Positions 15,481 to 22,696 of a stretch of DNA of 27,765 bases are shown here, one piece after another (positions within the stretch are counted from its first letter, which is position 1; each line of letters begins with the position of its first letter). This DNA comes from Actinomycetota bacterium. Its GTDB lineage: Bacteria; Actinomycetota; CADDZG01; WHSQ01. The stretch covers positions 1 through 27,765 of the forward strand of contig JACDBF010000306.1 in NCBI GenBank assembly GCA_013695055.1, given 5' to 3'. The position numbers and the translations under genes were made by a program. The notes below the pieces were generated by a model. The model made no database searches. It worked only from the letters and a program-made list of their open reading frames with translations, and was not told the DNA's origin.

Positions 15481-16358
15481 ACGAGTTGCGCGACGCAGCT
15501 CTGGGCTACGCCCACCGTGGCTGGCGGGTGTTCCCGCTGCACGGCATCGTGAACGGGGCTTGTACCTGCGGACGAGGCGATTGCTCGAGTCCGGGCAAGC
15601 ACCCGCTCGTTCGTCGGGGTCTCTACGTGGCGACGGCGGACGAGGCCACGATTCAGAGTTGGTGGCGTCGGTGGCGCAGCGCGAACGTCGGGATCGCCAC
15701 GGGAGCGGCCTCCGGCATCGCGGTGATCGATGTCGACCTCCCGACCGCCCTGGCCTCGCTCGGTCGTCTCGTGGACGCTTGCCCCTTGCCGACGTTCACC
15801 GGCTTGACCGGAGGCGGCGGCCTACACCTCGTCTACGCGTCGGAGGACCCATCGCTCGGCAACAGCGCGGGACGGCTTCCGGGGATCGAGGACGAGCTCC
15901 CGGGGGTTGACCTGCGAGCGAACGGCGGTTACATCGTCGCCCCGCCGAGCGTCCACCGGAGCGAATCGCGCTACGAGTGGATCGACGCCAACCGGGAGCC
16001 TGCTCCAGTTCCGGGATGGTTGAAGCAACCTGAGCGGACCTACGCCGCTCTCGATGTCGTCAGGGAGATCGACTTTGAAGGTGACGGGACGCCTTACGGC
16101 CTCGCCGTGCTGCACGATGAGCTCGATCGACTCCGTGCTGCGCAAGTGGGTACACGCAACCATCAGCTCAACCGCTCGGCGTTTGCTCTAGCGCAGCTCG
16201 TGGGCGGTGGGGAACTGCTGGAGACAGCGGCACGGCCGCTGCTACTGATGATCGCTCTGGCGTGTGGTCTCGGCGAGCCGGAGTCACGCCAAACGATCGA
16301 CAGCGCCTTCGAGGCGGGGGTTCGTCAGCCTCGCTGCGCCTCCCATCGGTTGCGGTGA
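15477..16358 (+). CDS. Primase-polymerase (bifunctional DNA primase/polymerase domain)
   Basis: Prim-Pol of the archaeo-eukaryotic primase superfamily, expected to make primers and extend DNA for plasmid or element replication. The 293 residues show WRVFPLHG, a cysteine cluster with the family hallmark CGRGDCSSPGKHP (31-43), metal-binding D85-x-D87 in VIDVDL, GGGGLHLVY (113-120) with the catalytic-site H117, and DLRANGGYIVAPPS (145-158). A C-terminal helical region (GTRNHQLNRSAFALAQLVGG) corresponds to the primase C-terminal region in longer homologues. No helicase domain is attached, so a partner helicase must come from elsewhere; the relaxase-helicase or host are options. The start overlaps the previous stop (GTGA). 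It ends one base from the convergent HNH gene. Confidence 0.9.
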   Translation: MNELRDAALGYAHRGWRVFPLHGIVNGACTCGRGDCSSPGKHPLVRRGLYVATADEATIQSWWRRWRSANVGIATGAASGIAVIDVDLPTALASLGRLVDACPLPTFTGLTGGGGLHLVYASEDPSLGNSAGRLPGIEDELPGVDLRANGGYIVAPPSVHRSESRYEWIDANREPAPVPGWLKQPERTYAALDVVREIDFEGDGTPYGLAVLHDELDRLRAAQVGTRNHQLNRSAFALAQLVGGGELLETAARPLLLMIALACGLGEPESRQTIDSAFEAGVRQPRCASHRLR

Positions 16359-16359
16359 G

Positions 16360-16629
16360 CTAATTCTCCTTCGCGCTCCGGATTGCTTCCTTTCGCGCTG
16401 CCTTGACCCTTGCGAGGTCTTTCGCGTACGGCCTTCCGATGCTCTTGGAGTAGTCAACCCGATTGCAGAGACGGTGTGCCAAAAGGGTGTTGTCGAGATC
16501 CCGATGTCCGCCCTCTCTCTTCGGGCGAGGAAAGTGCTCGTGGGTCGGCATCCAGTCGGTCAGTTGATCCGTTACTGGTTCGAAGTAACAGGCTCCCCCG
16601 AGTTCCTCGGGGCAGAAGCACTCAGGCAT
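16360..16629 (-). CDS. HNH-endonuclease-like small protein
   Basis: An 89-residue product with the layout of a small HNH/His-Me finger protein: two cysteines in PECFC near the start, then THEHFPRPKREGG, LDNTLLAHRLCNRVDY and IGRPYAKDLARV. The H-E-H, a conserved asparagine in LDN, and H-x-x-C-N fit an HNH core. ATG 16629 is preferred because it overlaps the end of the upstream small gene (ATGCCTGA); an in-frame GTG at 16671 is possible. Activity and target are unknown. HNH proteins of this size often act as homing-type or phage/plasmid accessory nucleases. Confidence 0.65.
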   Translation of the reverse strand: MPECFCPEELGGACYFEPVTDQLTDWMPTHEHFPRPKREGGHRDLDNTLLAHRLCNRVDYSKSIGRPYAKDLARVKAARKEAIRSAKEN

Positions 16630-16756
16630 CTTGCAGACGACTTGGGTGATGAAAGCCCTGTTCGGCGGCACCTATCAGGACGCCCTTGACGCCCAGCCCT
16701 TTGAGCTTGGCGGCGGCTGCGCCACCACGCTCTGGGTCGCGTTCTTCGTCTAGCAT
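16622..16756 (-). CDS. Possible small gene upstream of the HNH-like gene
   Basis: A 44-residue frame (MLDEERDPERGGAAAAKLKG, then VKGVLIGAAEQGFHH) with plausible composition, overlapping the HNH gene start by 8 bases. It may begin earlier, as the frame is open to 16834. No family recognised, and it could equally be the N-terminal part of the HNH gene split by a frameshift. Confidence 0.3.
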   Translation of the reverse strand: MLDEERDPERGGAAAAKLKGLGVKGVLIGAAEQGFHHPSRLQDA

Positions 16757-16954
16757 GTTCACCAGCCTAGCCTCGGCAACCGGCGCAGCTACCAACGTGG
16801 AAGCCGATCCATTCCTCACCACCCACCAGCTCACCGTGCACGCGCCCTGCGCCGCCGTATGGGAAGTGCCGGCGCCACCTCACGTTCCGCCCGAATGTCC
16901 CGTCACCGTGGTCGCGGTGCGGAGCGGAGCCGGATGCACGACTCGGGCAGTCGA

Positions 16955-17344
16955 CTAGGCCGGCTGGGGAGCTGGGGCCTGCTCGGTCGCTGGGGTCTCT
17001 TTGGCCGCTGGGAGAGCCGGCGCGACAGTCGACACCCGGATCTCGATCTTGGAGATGGTCCGGGACTGGGCGCCCTTCGTCTGGAACTTCTTCTGCAGCA
17101 GCGAGCCGGTCAGGTGCACCTCGGTTCCCTTGCCGGCGTTCTCGGCCAGCGCCAGGGCCTGGCCGCCGAACAGCTCGCAGTCGAAGAAGCCGTCGAGCGA
17201 GTCCTCGAAGCTGCCGTCGGCCTTGCGGGAGCTGCGATTGACGGCGACGGCGAAGTTCGCCACCGGGGTTGCATTCGGCAGGTAGCGGAGCTCCGGATCC
17301 GCCGCCAGCCGGCCCACCAAGACCACCACGTTCTTCGTGTCCAC
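16955..17344 (-). CDS. ssb: Single-stranded DNA-binding protein, diverged copy
   Basis: An OB-fold SSB of 129 residues, clearly different from the twins at 4732 and 6852. It reads NVVVLVGRLAADPELRYL, then VANFAVAVNRSS, DGFFDCELFGGQALALAE, KGTEVHLTGSLLQKKF and ISKIEIRVSTVAPALP, with an alanine/proline tail (ATEQAPAPQPA) in place of the acidic tip. The start is GTG at 17344, six bases after AAGGAGG; the frame opens at 17368 but that start lacks a ribosome site. A copy of the conserved box at 17414-17456 lies 69 bases upstream, placing it in the same presumed regulon as the relaxase and T4SS operon. It is probably the conjugation-associated SSB. Confidence 0.92.
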   Translation of the reverse strand: MDTKNVVVLVGRLAADPELRYLPNATPVANFAVAVNRSSRKADGSFEDSLDGFFDCELFGGQALALAENAGKGTEVHLTGSLLQKKFQTKGAQSRTISKIEIRVSTVAPALPAAKETPATEQAPAPQPA

Positions 17345-17413
17345 TTGCGTCCTCCTTTCCGGTGCCACTGCAGCACCGATAAGGCGTATGTAGACACCTA
17401 GCGCCGGCGAATT

Positions 17414-17456
17414 GAATTACGCCGACCTTACTTTTTCCTTGAAGTTTCCTTACGTC
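17414..17456 (-). promoter_or_regulatory. Conserved box, copy 1, upstream of the diverged ssb
   Basis: Read on the minus strand: GACGTAAGG, a short spacer, TTCAAGGAAAAAGTAAGG, TCGGCGTAATTC. The same order occurs at 24026-24067, and shortened at 18024-18055. All three are 35-69 bases before a start codon of a transfer gene. Probably a shared promoter or operator; TAATTC could serve as a -10. Confidence 0.65.
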
Positions 17457-17500
17457 ACCGTCCTGGGGGGCTCGGTTGGTGGCCGAGGGTCCGGTGTGCG

Positions 17501-17580
17501 ACCCGGAGACATCGGAGACAGAGCGTTCCGGGGAGATGTGTGACAGCCGTTCCGGAGACATCGGTGACGTCCCGGACACA
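17501..17580. repeat. Imperfect 24-bp direct repeats, possible IS end remnant
   Basis: Three units of 24 bases (17501-17524, 17525-17548, 17549-17572) share (T)CCGGAGACATCGGTGAC-type sequence, followed by a partial fourth (CGGACACA). Multiple short terminal repeats of this kind are seen at the ends of IS21-like elements; no transposase is nearby. Iterons are an alternative. Confidence 0.5.
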
Positions 17581-17705
17581 AAAAACGCTACTGCCCGCAG
17601 CAACGAGCTAAGCCCGCCCGAGGGCTAGAACATGACGAAGGAGCGATGGCCCTCGAAGCGTTACCCGCCGAGAGGACGATGCACAATCCGCCACTCCCCC
17701 CCCGT

Positions 17706-17882
17706 CTAGTAGCGGCGGTTCGTAACGCCTCTGAAGGTCCCGAATGCGATCCCGACCCCGAGGAACACGATCCCGAGGATGACCATGAGCACACGCCTGA
17801 GCCCGAAGACCTTGATCGCTCCCACAAGCATGAGCCCGTATCCCGCCACCAGCGCGTAGCCAGCCAGCTCGTCGTGAGTCAT
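17706..17882 (-). CDS. Small two-helix membrane protein
   Basis: A 58-residue protein: MTHDELAGYALVAGYGLMLV, KVFGLRR, then VLMVILGIVFLGVGIAFGTF and a basic end NRRY. Two hydrophobic segments of about 20 residues are separated by a short basic turn, predicting an alpha-hairpin in the membrane. AAGGAGG lies six bases before the ATG, the strongest ribosome site in this stretch, which supports a real gene despite its size. It is divergent from the relaxase, with a 227-base intergenic region between. Function unknown; small membrane proteins beside relaxases can act in entry exclusion or channel assembly, but nothing here proves that. Confidence 0.7.
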   Translation of the reverse strand: MTHDELAGYALVAGYGLMLVGAIKVFGLRRVLMVILGIVFLGVGIAFGTFRGVTNRRY

Positions 17883-18023
17883 CTAGAGCCTCCTTCCAGC
17901 GGCCATGTACTGACCAAGCTACGAAGACCCTGAGGCAGCTTCGAGTGACCAAGACCACAGAGCTCCAAGACCTCGCCGCCCGAGACCCGCGATCGACGAG
18001 CACAGACTTGCACCCTCCGGTGC
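17883..18023. other. Relaxase upstream region, oriT candidate
   Basis: Intergenic DNA before the relaxase, where MobF systems often keep oriT. It contains the direct repeat TGACCAAG (17911-17918 and 17946-17953), a short inverted repeat CGAAG/CTTCG (17922-17943), and a perfect hairpin GCACC-CTCC-GGTGC (18010-18023) directly before the conserved box. No nic site can be identified. Confidence 0.35.
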
Positions 18024-18055
18024 GAAGTAAGGAAAAAGTAGGGCTGGCGTAATTC
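18024..18055 (+). promoter_or_regulatory. Conserved box, copy 2, upstream of the relaxase
   Basis: GAAGTAAGG then AAAAAGTAGGGCTGGCGTAATTC, ending 54 bases before the relaxase start. Compared with copies 1 and 3 it lacks about 9 bases between the AAGTAAGG and AAAAAGTA parts. Confidence 0.65.
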
Positions 18056-18109
18056 AAATCTGCCTCGGCATCGGGCTTACTCACCGTCTGGCAATCGTTC
18101 GAGGGCGAG

Positions 18110-21100
18110 GTGGCGAACATCCTCAATATCGGAAAGCTCCGCAAGGGCGGTGAGCTCTACTACCTGAACTCGGTCGCGAGAGGCGTCGAGGACTACTACA
18201 CGAACTCCGGTGAGGCACCGGGCTACTGGGTGTCGAGTGGAGCTATGAACCTCAAGCTCAAGGGACAGGTGGACGAGGAGCAGCTTCGAGCGGTGCTCAA
18301 TGGATTCCACCCGGCCACAGGCGAGCGCCTCATGAATGGGAAGCCCACCAAGAGAGAACGGGTTCCAGGATTCGATCTCACGTTCCGGGCACCCAAGTCG
18401 GTGGCACTGCTCCACGCTCTCGGCGGCAGGGAAGCCTCCAACGAGGTGGTGTCCGCTCACGATGCAGCGGTTGCCGCGGCGCTGGCCTACATGGAGCGAC
18501 AGGCGTCGGACGCCCGCCGGGGCAAGGGTGGCAAGAACAGGATCCGCTCGGAGGGGTTCGTCGGTGCCGCTTTCAGGCACCGCACCTCCCGGGCGGGCGA
18601 TCCGCTCCTCCACACCCACGTCTTGGTCGCGAACATGCTCAAGGGAGAAGACGGACGTTGGGGAGCGCTAGACGCGCGCCAGCTCTACGTCCACGCGAAG
18701 ACCGCCGGCTACCTCTATCAAGCGCACCTTCGGGCAGAGCTCACCCGCCGATTAGGCGTCGCGTGGACGCCCGTCCGGAGGGGATCGGCGGATCTCGAGG
18801 GCGTCTCGCGCGAGGTCATCCGGACCTTTTCCAAAAGGCGAACCGAGATCGAGACGGTGGTTGGCAGGGCGGACGAGACTAGCGCGAGGGCGGCTCAGGT
18901 CGCGGCCGTCACCTCCCGCAAGGCCAAGGACTATCGAATCACGCCGAACGATCTCCTGCCGGAGTGGAAAGAGCGAGCCGAGCGTCTGGGGCTGGATGCG
19001 ACCGCGCTCTCCGAAGTCCTGGGCCGTGGCGCTTATCGAAGTCCCACCGGCTCCGAGCAGCGACTGATCGAAGCCGAACTCGCTGGAGCGACTGGGCTCA
19101 CAGCACAGGCGAGCACCTTCACCCGCCGCGAGGCGATCCAAGGGTTCTGCTGCCAACTGCCGTCCGGTGCAACAGTCGAGGACATCGAGCGGCTCGCTGA
19201 CGCATTCCTCGTTTCCGAGCGCGTGATTCCTTTGGCCGTCCGTAGCGAGGGGCTGACGGCCAAGGACAGTCTCAGGGTCTCAGACGGGCGCGTGATCCCG
19301 GCCGGCGTCCAGGAGCGGCGCTACTCGACGGAGGAGATGCTGGCGGTGGAGCAGCGGGTGATCGAACGAGCCATAGAGCGCCGCCTGGAGGGGAGCGGGG
19401 TAGCGACCCCCGAAGGGATGGCGGCGGCTTTGGCCAGGCGACCGTCGCTGTACGCCGACCAACGGGCGATGGTGGGCCGCCTTACCACCTCGGGTCAGGG
19501 CGTCGAGGTGGTCGTGGGAAAGGCCGGTTCGGGAAAGACGTTTGCCCTCGATGCCGCACGGGAGGCGTGGGAAGAGTCAGGGCACCGGGTCATCGGATGT
19601 TCCCTGTCGGCCCGGGCAGCAGAGGAGCTGCAACTCGGCTCCGGTATCCAGAGCTACACCGTCACGGGTCTCCTCAAGGATCTCGAGCAGCCACCGACGG
19701 GAGGTCTGGCGAGCGGGTCCGTGGTCGTGGTGGACGAGGCCGCCATGGTCGGCACCCGCAGCCTCGATCGTCTTCTCGAACACGCGGAGCTGGCCCGGGC
19801 CAAGGTCGTTCTCGTGGGGGATGACCGGCAGCTTCCGGAGATAGAGGCAGGGGGAGCTTTTCGAGGCATCAAGAACCGTCTACCTGCGATCGAGCTTTCA
19901 GAGGTCAGACGTCAGCCGTTCGGTTGGGAGCGCGACGCCCTTGACCTCATCCGACAGGGGCGGGCTAGGGACGCGATCGATGCTTATGTCGCTCACGACA
20001 GAGTGGTGATAGCGCAGTCTTCTGAGGAGACACGCAAACGCCTCATCCAAGACTGGTGGGCCAGCCAGGGTGACAAAGAGCCCGCCGTGATGATCGCAGC
20101 CCGGAGGTCGGATGTCGCAGACCTCAACGATCGGGCTCGTTCGCTGATGACCGCTGCAGGAAAGCTCGGCGAGTCCTCGCTGGAGGTTGATGGACGCTCA
20201 TTTGCAAGGGGGGACCGCGTCATGACGCTCAAGAACAGCCGTGGCCTTAACGTCAAGAACGGCACCCGAGGAATCGTCGAGTCAGTCGATCTCGAGGGGA
20301 ACGAGATCGCCATGCGGCGGGAGGACGGCTCTACCGTCACCCTTCCCCGGAGTTATCTCGGAGAGGGTCACCTCACCCACGCGTACGCAATGACAGGCCA
20401 CAAGGCGCAGGGGATGACTACCGACAAGGCGTTGGTCCTCGCCGACCAGACCCTCTACCGGGAATGGACCTACGTGGCGATGTCCAGAGGTCGCAACGAC
20501 AACCGCCTCTACGTCGTCGCTGGCATCGACCCCGACCGTGAGGAACTGGGCGGCCAGGTGGCGGGTATCGAGGACCCCATGAAGGAGCTTGTAGCTGCGG
20601 TGGGACGGAGCCGAGCCAAGGATCTGGCGCTGGACTCTTACGAGCATGAAGAGATCCGGAGCATGACGATGAAGCAGCTTCGCCTTGAGTGGGACAAGAC
20701 GAGGAGCATCCTCGACTCGATGCCTAGAAGCGTGGCGGGCGAGGCTGCACAACTGGAGTCAGAACGTCGCCAGCTCGAACAGCTGCTGCGAAGGCAGGCT
20801 CACATAGCAAGAAGCATCGACAAAAAGCTCGATGGGATGGGTCCTCTTAAGCGCTGGCGCGACCGAGCGGAGGTCCGAGGGTCACAACGACGTGTGGCGG
20901 ACGCCATGGGAGGCGCCAGGGAGGTGGAGATGGGACTTAGGCAGGTGGCCCGGAGAGAAGAACAGGTCGCCGCCCTCCATGCGAGGCGGGAGTCTTGGCT
21001 GCTCGAGAACGCCCCAAGCATTCGGCGCCTGGATGCTCTCGGCCGTGAGCTTTGGTGGCGAGAGCAGCAGCAGGCCCTGGCGGCTGAGGTGTCGATGCCG

Positions 21101-21355
21101 CAATACCTCACCCAGGCGGTGGGTGAGCGGCCGTTGAAACCGTCTGAGCGTGCCGTGTGGCACGAGGCGGTCCGGGCTATCGAGAGGTACCGCGAGCGCT
21201 GGGGAGTGACGGATCGGGAGCGGGCGCTCGGCAAGCTGGATGAAAGCCTCGACCAGGAGCAGGAACGTGGCCGTGCGGAGGTTCACATCGAGAACCTTAC
21301 GAGGTCCTCGCATGATCGGGAGGTAGAGGTAAGGGAACGCTCGATAGAGCTCTAG
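18110..21355 (+). CDS. MobF-family relaxase-helicase (TraA/TrwC type)
   Basis: Nicks the element at oriT, stays bound to the 5' end and unwinds DNA for conjugative transfer. In 1081 residues the N-terminus has candidate catalytic tyrosines in ELYYLN (Y17/Y18) and EDYYTN (Y29/Y30), GEAPGYWVSSGA (34-45), TFRAPKSVALL (91-101), and the metal-binding histidines in FRHRTSRAGDPLLHTHVLV (H168, H170). The helicase part has Walker A GKAGSGKT (about 470-477), Walker B VVVVDEAAMV (about 540), HKAQGMTTDKALV and EWTYVAMSRGR (about 785-795), typical of SF1 RecD-like helicases. The C-terminal 250 residues are charged coiled coil. The GTG start at 18110 has only GAGG upstream. Conserved box copy 2 lies 54 bases before it. 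Confidence 0.95.
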   Translation: MANILNIGKLRKGGELYYLNSVARGVEDYYTNSGEAPGYWVSSGAMNLKLKGQVDEEQLRAVLNGFHPATGERLMNGKPTKRERVPGFDLTFRAPKSVALLHALGGREASNEVVSAHDAAVAAALAYMERQASDARRGKGGKNRIRSEGFVGAAFRHRTSRAGDPLLHTHVLVANMLKGEDGRWGALDARQLYVHAKTAGYLYQAHLRAELTRRLGVAWTPVRRGSADLEGVSREVIRTFSKRRTEIETVVGRADETSARAAQVAAVTSRKAKDYRITPNDLLPEWKERAERLGLDATALSEVLGRGAYRSPTGSEQRLIEAELAGATGLTAQASTFTRREAIQGFCCQLPSGATVEDIERLADAFLVSERVIPLAVRSEGLTAKDSLRVSDGRVIPAGVQERRYSTEEMLAVEQRVIERAIERRLEGSGVATPEGMAAALARRPSLYADQRAMVGRLTTSGQGVEVVVGKAGSGKTFALDAAREAWEESGHRVIGCSLSARAAEELQLGSGIQSYTVTGLLKDLEQPPTGGLASGSVVVVDEAAMVGTRSLDRLLEHAELARAKVVLVGDDRQLPEIEAGGAFRGIKNRLPAIELSEVRRQPFGWERDALDLIRQGRARDAIDAYVAHDRVVIAQSSEETRKRLIQDWWASQGDKEPAVMIAARRSDVADLNDRARSLMTAAGKLGESSLEVDGRSFARGDRVMTLKNSRGLNVKNGTRGIVESVDLEGNEIAMRREDGSTVTLPRSYLGEGHLTHAYAMTGHKAQGMTTDKALVLADQTLYREWTYVAMSRGRNDNRLYVVAGIDPDREELGGQVAGIEDPMKELVAAVGRSRAKDLALDSYEHEEIRSMTMKQLRLEWDKTRSILDSMPRSVAGEAAQLESERRQLEQLLRRQAHIARSIDKKLDGMGPLKRWRDRAEVRGSQRRVADAMGGAREVEMGLRQVARREEQVAALHARRESWLLENAPSIRRLDALGRELWWREQQQALAAEVSMPQYLTQAVGERPLKPSERAVWHEAVRAIERYRERWGVTDRERALGKLDESLDQEQERGRAEVHIENLTRSSHDREVEVRERSIEL

Positions 21356-21361
21356 GGAGTC

Positions 21362-22696
21362 TTACTTCGCGCAGGAGTGTTTCGCTCCGCGACCACCGTG
21401 TTGGCGGCAGACATCCGTTCCTCGCCCTCCATAGAAGACATCGTTGGCTGCCCCACCCAATAGTTTGTCCGACGACGCCTCGCCTGATAGCAGGTCCCTG
21501 CCTTCACCGCCGTGGATCTCATCGGAATCGTTCTGGCCATGAAGCTCGTCAGCACCGGCCGACCAATAGATGGTGTCCCGTCCGCCGGCTCCGTAGACGA
21601 TGTCGTTACCAGCGCCTGGTCTTAGCGCGTCCGCACCAGCCCCGCCAAAGATCGTGTCGCCGCCGTCGGCTCCAGCAAGGAGATCCTTGCCGTCCTTCCC
21701 GAAGCCCCGGTCCCGCCCAGTACCGAGGTTGATGGAGTCATTCCCCGGCCCTCCGGAGATCCGGTCCATTCCCTCTCCGCCGCCCAGGGTGTCGGACCCA
21801 CCACCACCCGAGATGACGTTGTCCAACTCGTCTCCCGCGACGTGGTCCGCGCCCGGGGAGCCGGTGACATTTTCGATGAACGAGAGCTGCTGGGTCGTTG
21901 GTGCCTCCCCTCCCCAGGAAACCGAACCACTCTTTAGATCCACAGCGACTCCGTCGGTGGCGCTCAGGTTCTGGAAAGAGACGTGGTCGCTGTCGGCGTC
22001 ATCACCCCCGCTCAAGAGGTCGGCCCCCAGGCTCGCGAAGAAGGTGTCATTTCCAGAGTTTCCGATAAACCGGTTGTCGCCTTGGCTGCCAATGAATGTG
22101 TCGCCGAAGGCGGAACCGTACGCGCCCTCTACGTCGGACACGCCATCGAAAGCGACAAGGGTGTCGCTTCCGGGCCCGCTTTTGGCCGTGAGGTTGATGA
22201 GATCCACGATCACTCCGGTAGCGGGTGCCGAGTCGTAGCGGACGTAGTCAACCCCTGCGCCCCCTGAAAGAAGGTCGTCCCCGGGTCCACCGGTCAACTT
22301 GTCGTTCTTGAGCCCTCCTGCCAGATGATCGTTGCCCGTCCCGCCCAACAAGAGGTCATCGCCTGGACCACCGTTGACGCTTGCGTCCGAACCCGTGCCG
22401 GCATTCAGCTGGTCGAAGCCCGCGTCTCCGGAGATCGTGTCGTTGCCGTCACCGCCACAGATCTTGTCGTCGCCTCCACGACCCCTTATCTGGTCGTCGC
22501 CACTTCTTGCGATGATGACGTCGGCTCCCGCCGTGCCCACGAGGGTGTCTTTGCCTTTCGTCCCGATGAGGTCAGGATTCGTCGCCGCGTCTCCCAGACA
22601 GGTCGGCGCCGCGGCGACAGGTGGAACGAGGATCCCGCTGATGAAAATTACAACGCACGCGCTGGAGAAGAGGCCGCGGATGAAGCCGATCCTCAA
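21362..22696 (-). CDS. Secreted RTX/hemolysin-type calcium-binding repeat protein
   Basis: A 444-residue secreted protein. An N-terminal signal peptide (IRGLFSSACVVIFISGILVPPVAA) is followed by many GGxGxDxL/I nonapeptides, for example GGDGNDTISG, GGPGDDLLLGG, GGEGMDRISGG and GGRGTDVC, spread over almost the whole chain. Such repeats fold as a calcium-binding beta-roll outside the cell. No enzymatic domain is seen, so it is likely a surface or matrix protein rather than a toxin. Cysteines near both ends (PTCLG, KICGG, DVCRQ, HSCAK) may form disulfides. The TTG start overlaps the stop of the membrane regulator (TTGA), with GAGG five bases upstream, so the two are coupled. It is convergent with the relaxase, 6 bases away. 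Confidence 0.88.
   Translation of the reverse strand: MRIGFIRGLFSSACVVIFISGILVPPVAAAPTCLGDAATNPDLIGTKGKDTLVGTAGADVIIARSGDDQIRGRGGDDKICGGDGNDTISGDAGFDQLNAGTGSDASVNGGPGDDLLLGGTGNDHLAGGLKNDKLTGGPGDDLLSGGAGVDYVRYDSAPATGVIVDLINLTAKSGPGSDTLVAFDGVSDVEGAYGSAFGDTFIGSQGDNRFIGNSGNDTFFASLGADLLSGGDDADSDHVSFQNLSATDGVAVDLKSGSVSWGGEAPTTQQLSFIENVTGSPGADHVAGDELDNVISGGGGSDTLGGGEGMDRISGGPGNDSINLGTGRDRGFGKDGKDLLAGADGGDTIFGGAGADALRPGAGNDIVYGAGGRDTIYWSAGADELHGQNDSDEIHGGEGRDLLSGEASSDKLLGGAANDVFYGGRGTDVCRQHGGRGAKHSCAK

Noticed and set aside
16767..17603. 278-codon minus-strand frame
   Set aside because: It is a shadow of the ssb at 16955-17344 in another frame. Its Arg/Gly-rich composition is not protein-like and it runs through the 24-bp repeats.
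17646..17933. 95-codon plus-strand frame rich in Asp, Glu, His and Pro
   Set aside because: It is antisense to the small membrane-protein gene at 17706-17882. Its composition is what the complement of a hydrophobic GC-rich gene gives, and the AAGGAG is only two bases from its ATG.
21600..22238. 212-codon plus-strand Pro/Ser-rich frame
   Set aside because: Complement of the RTX repeats, where GGxGxD codons read back as Pro/Ser/Pro. No ribosome site and no independent support.
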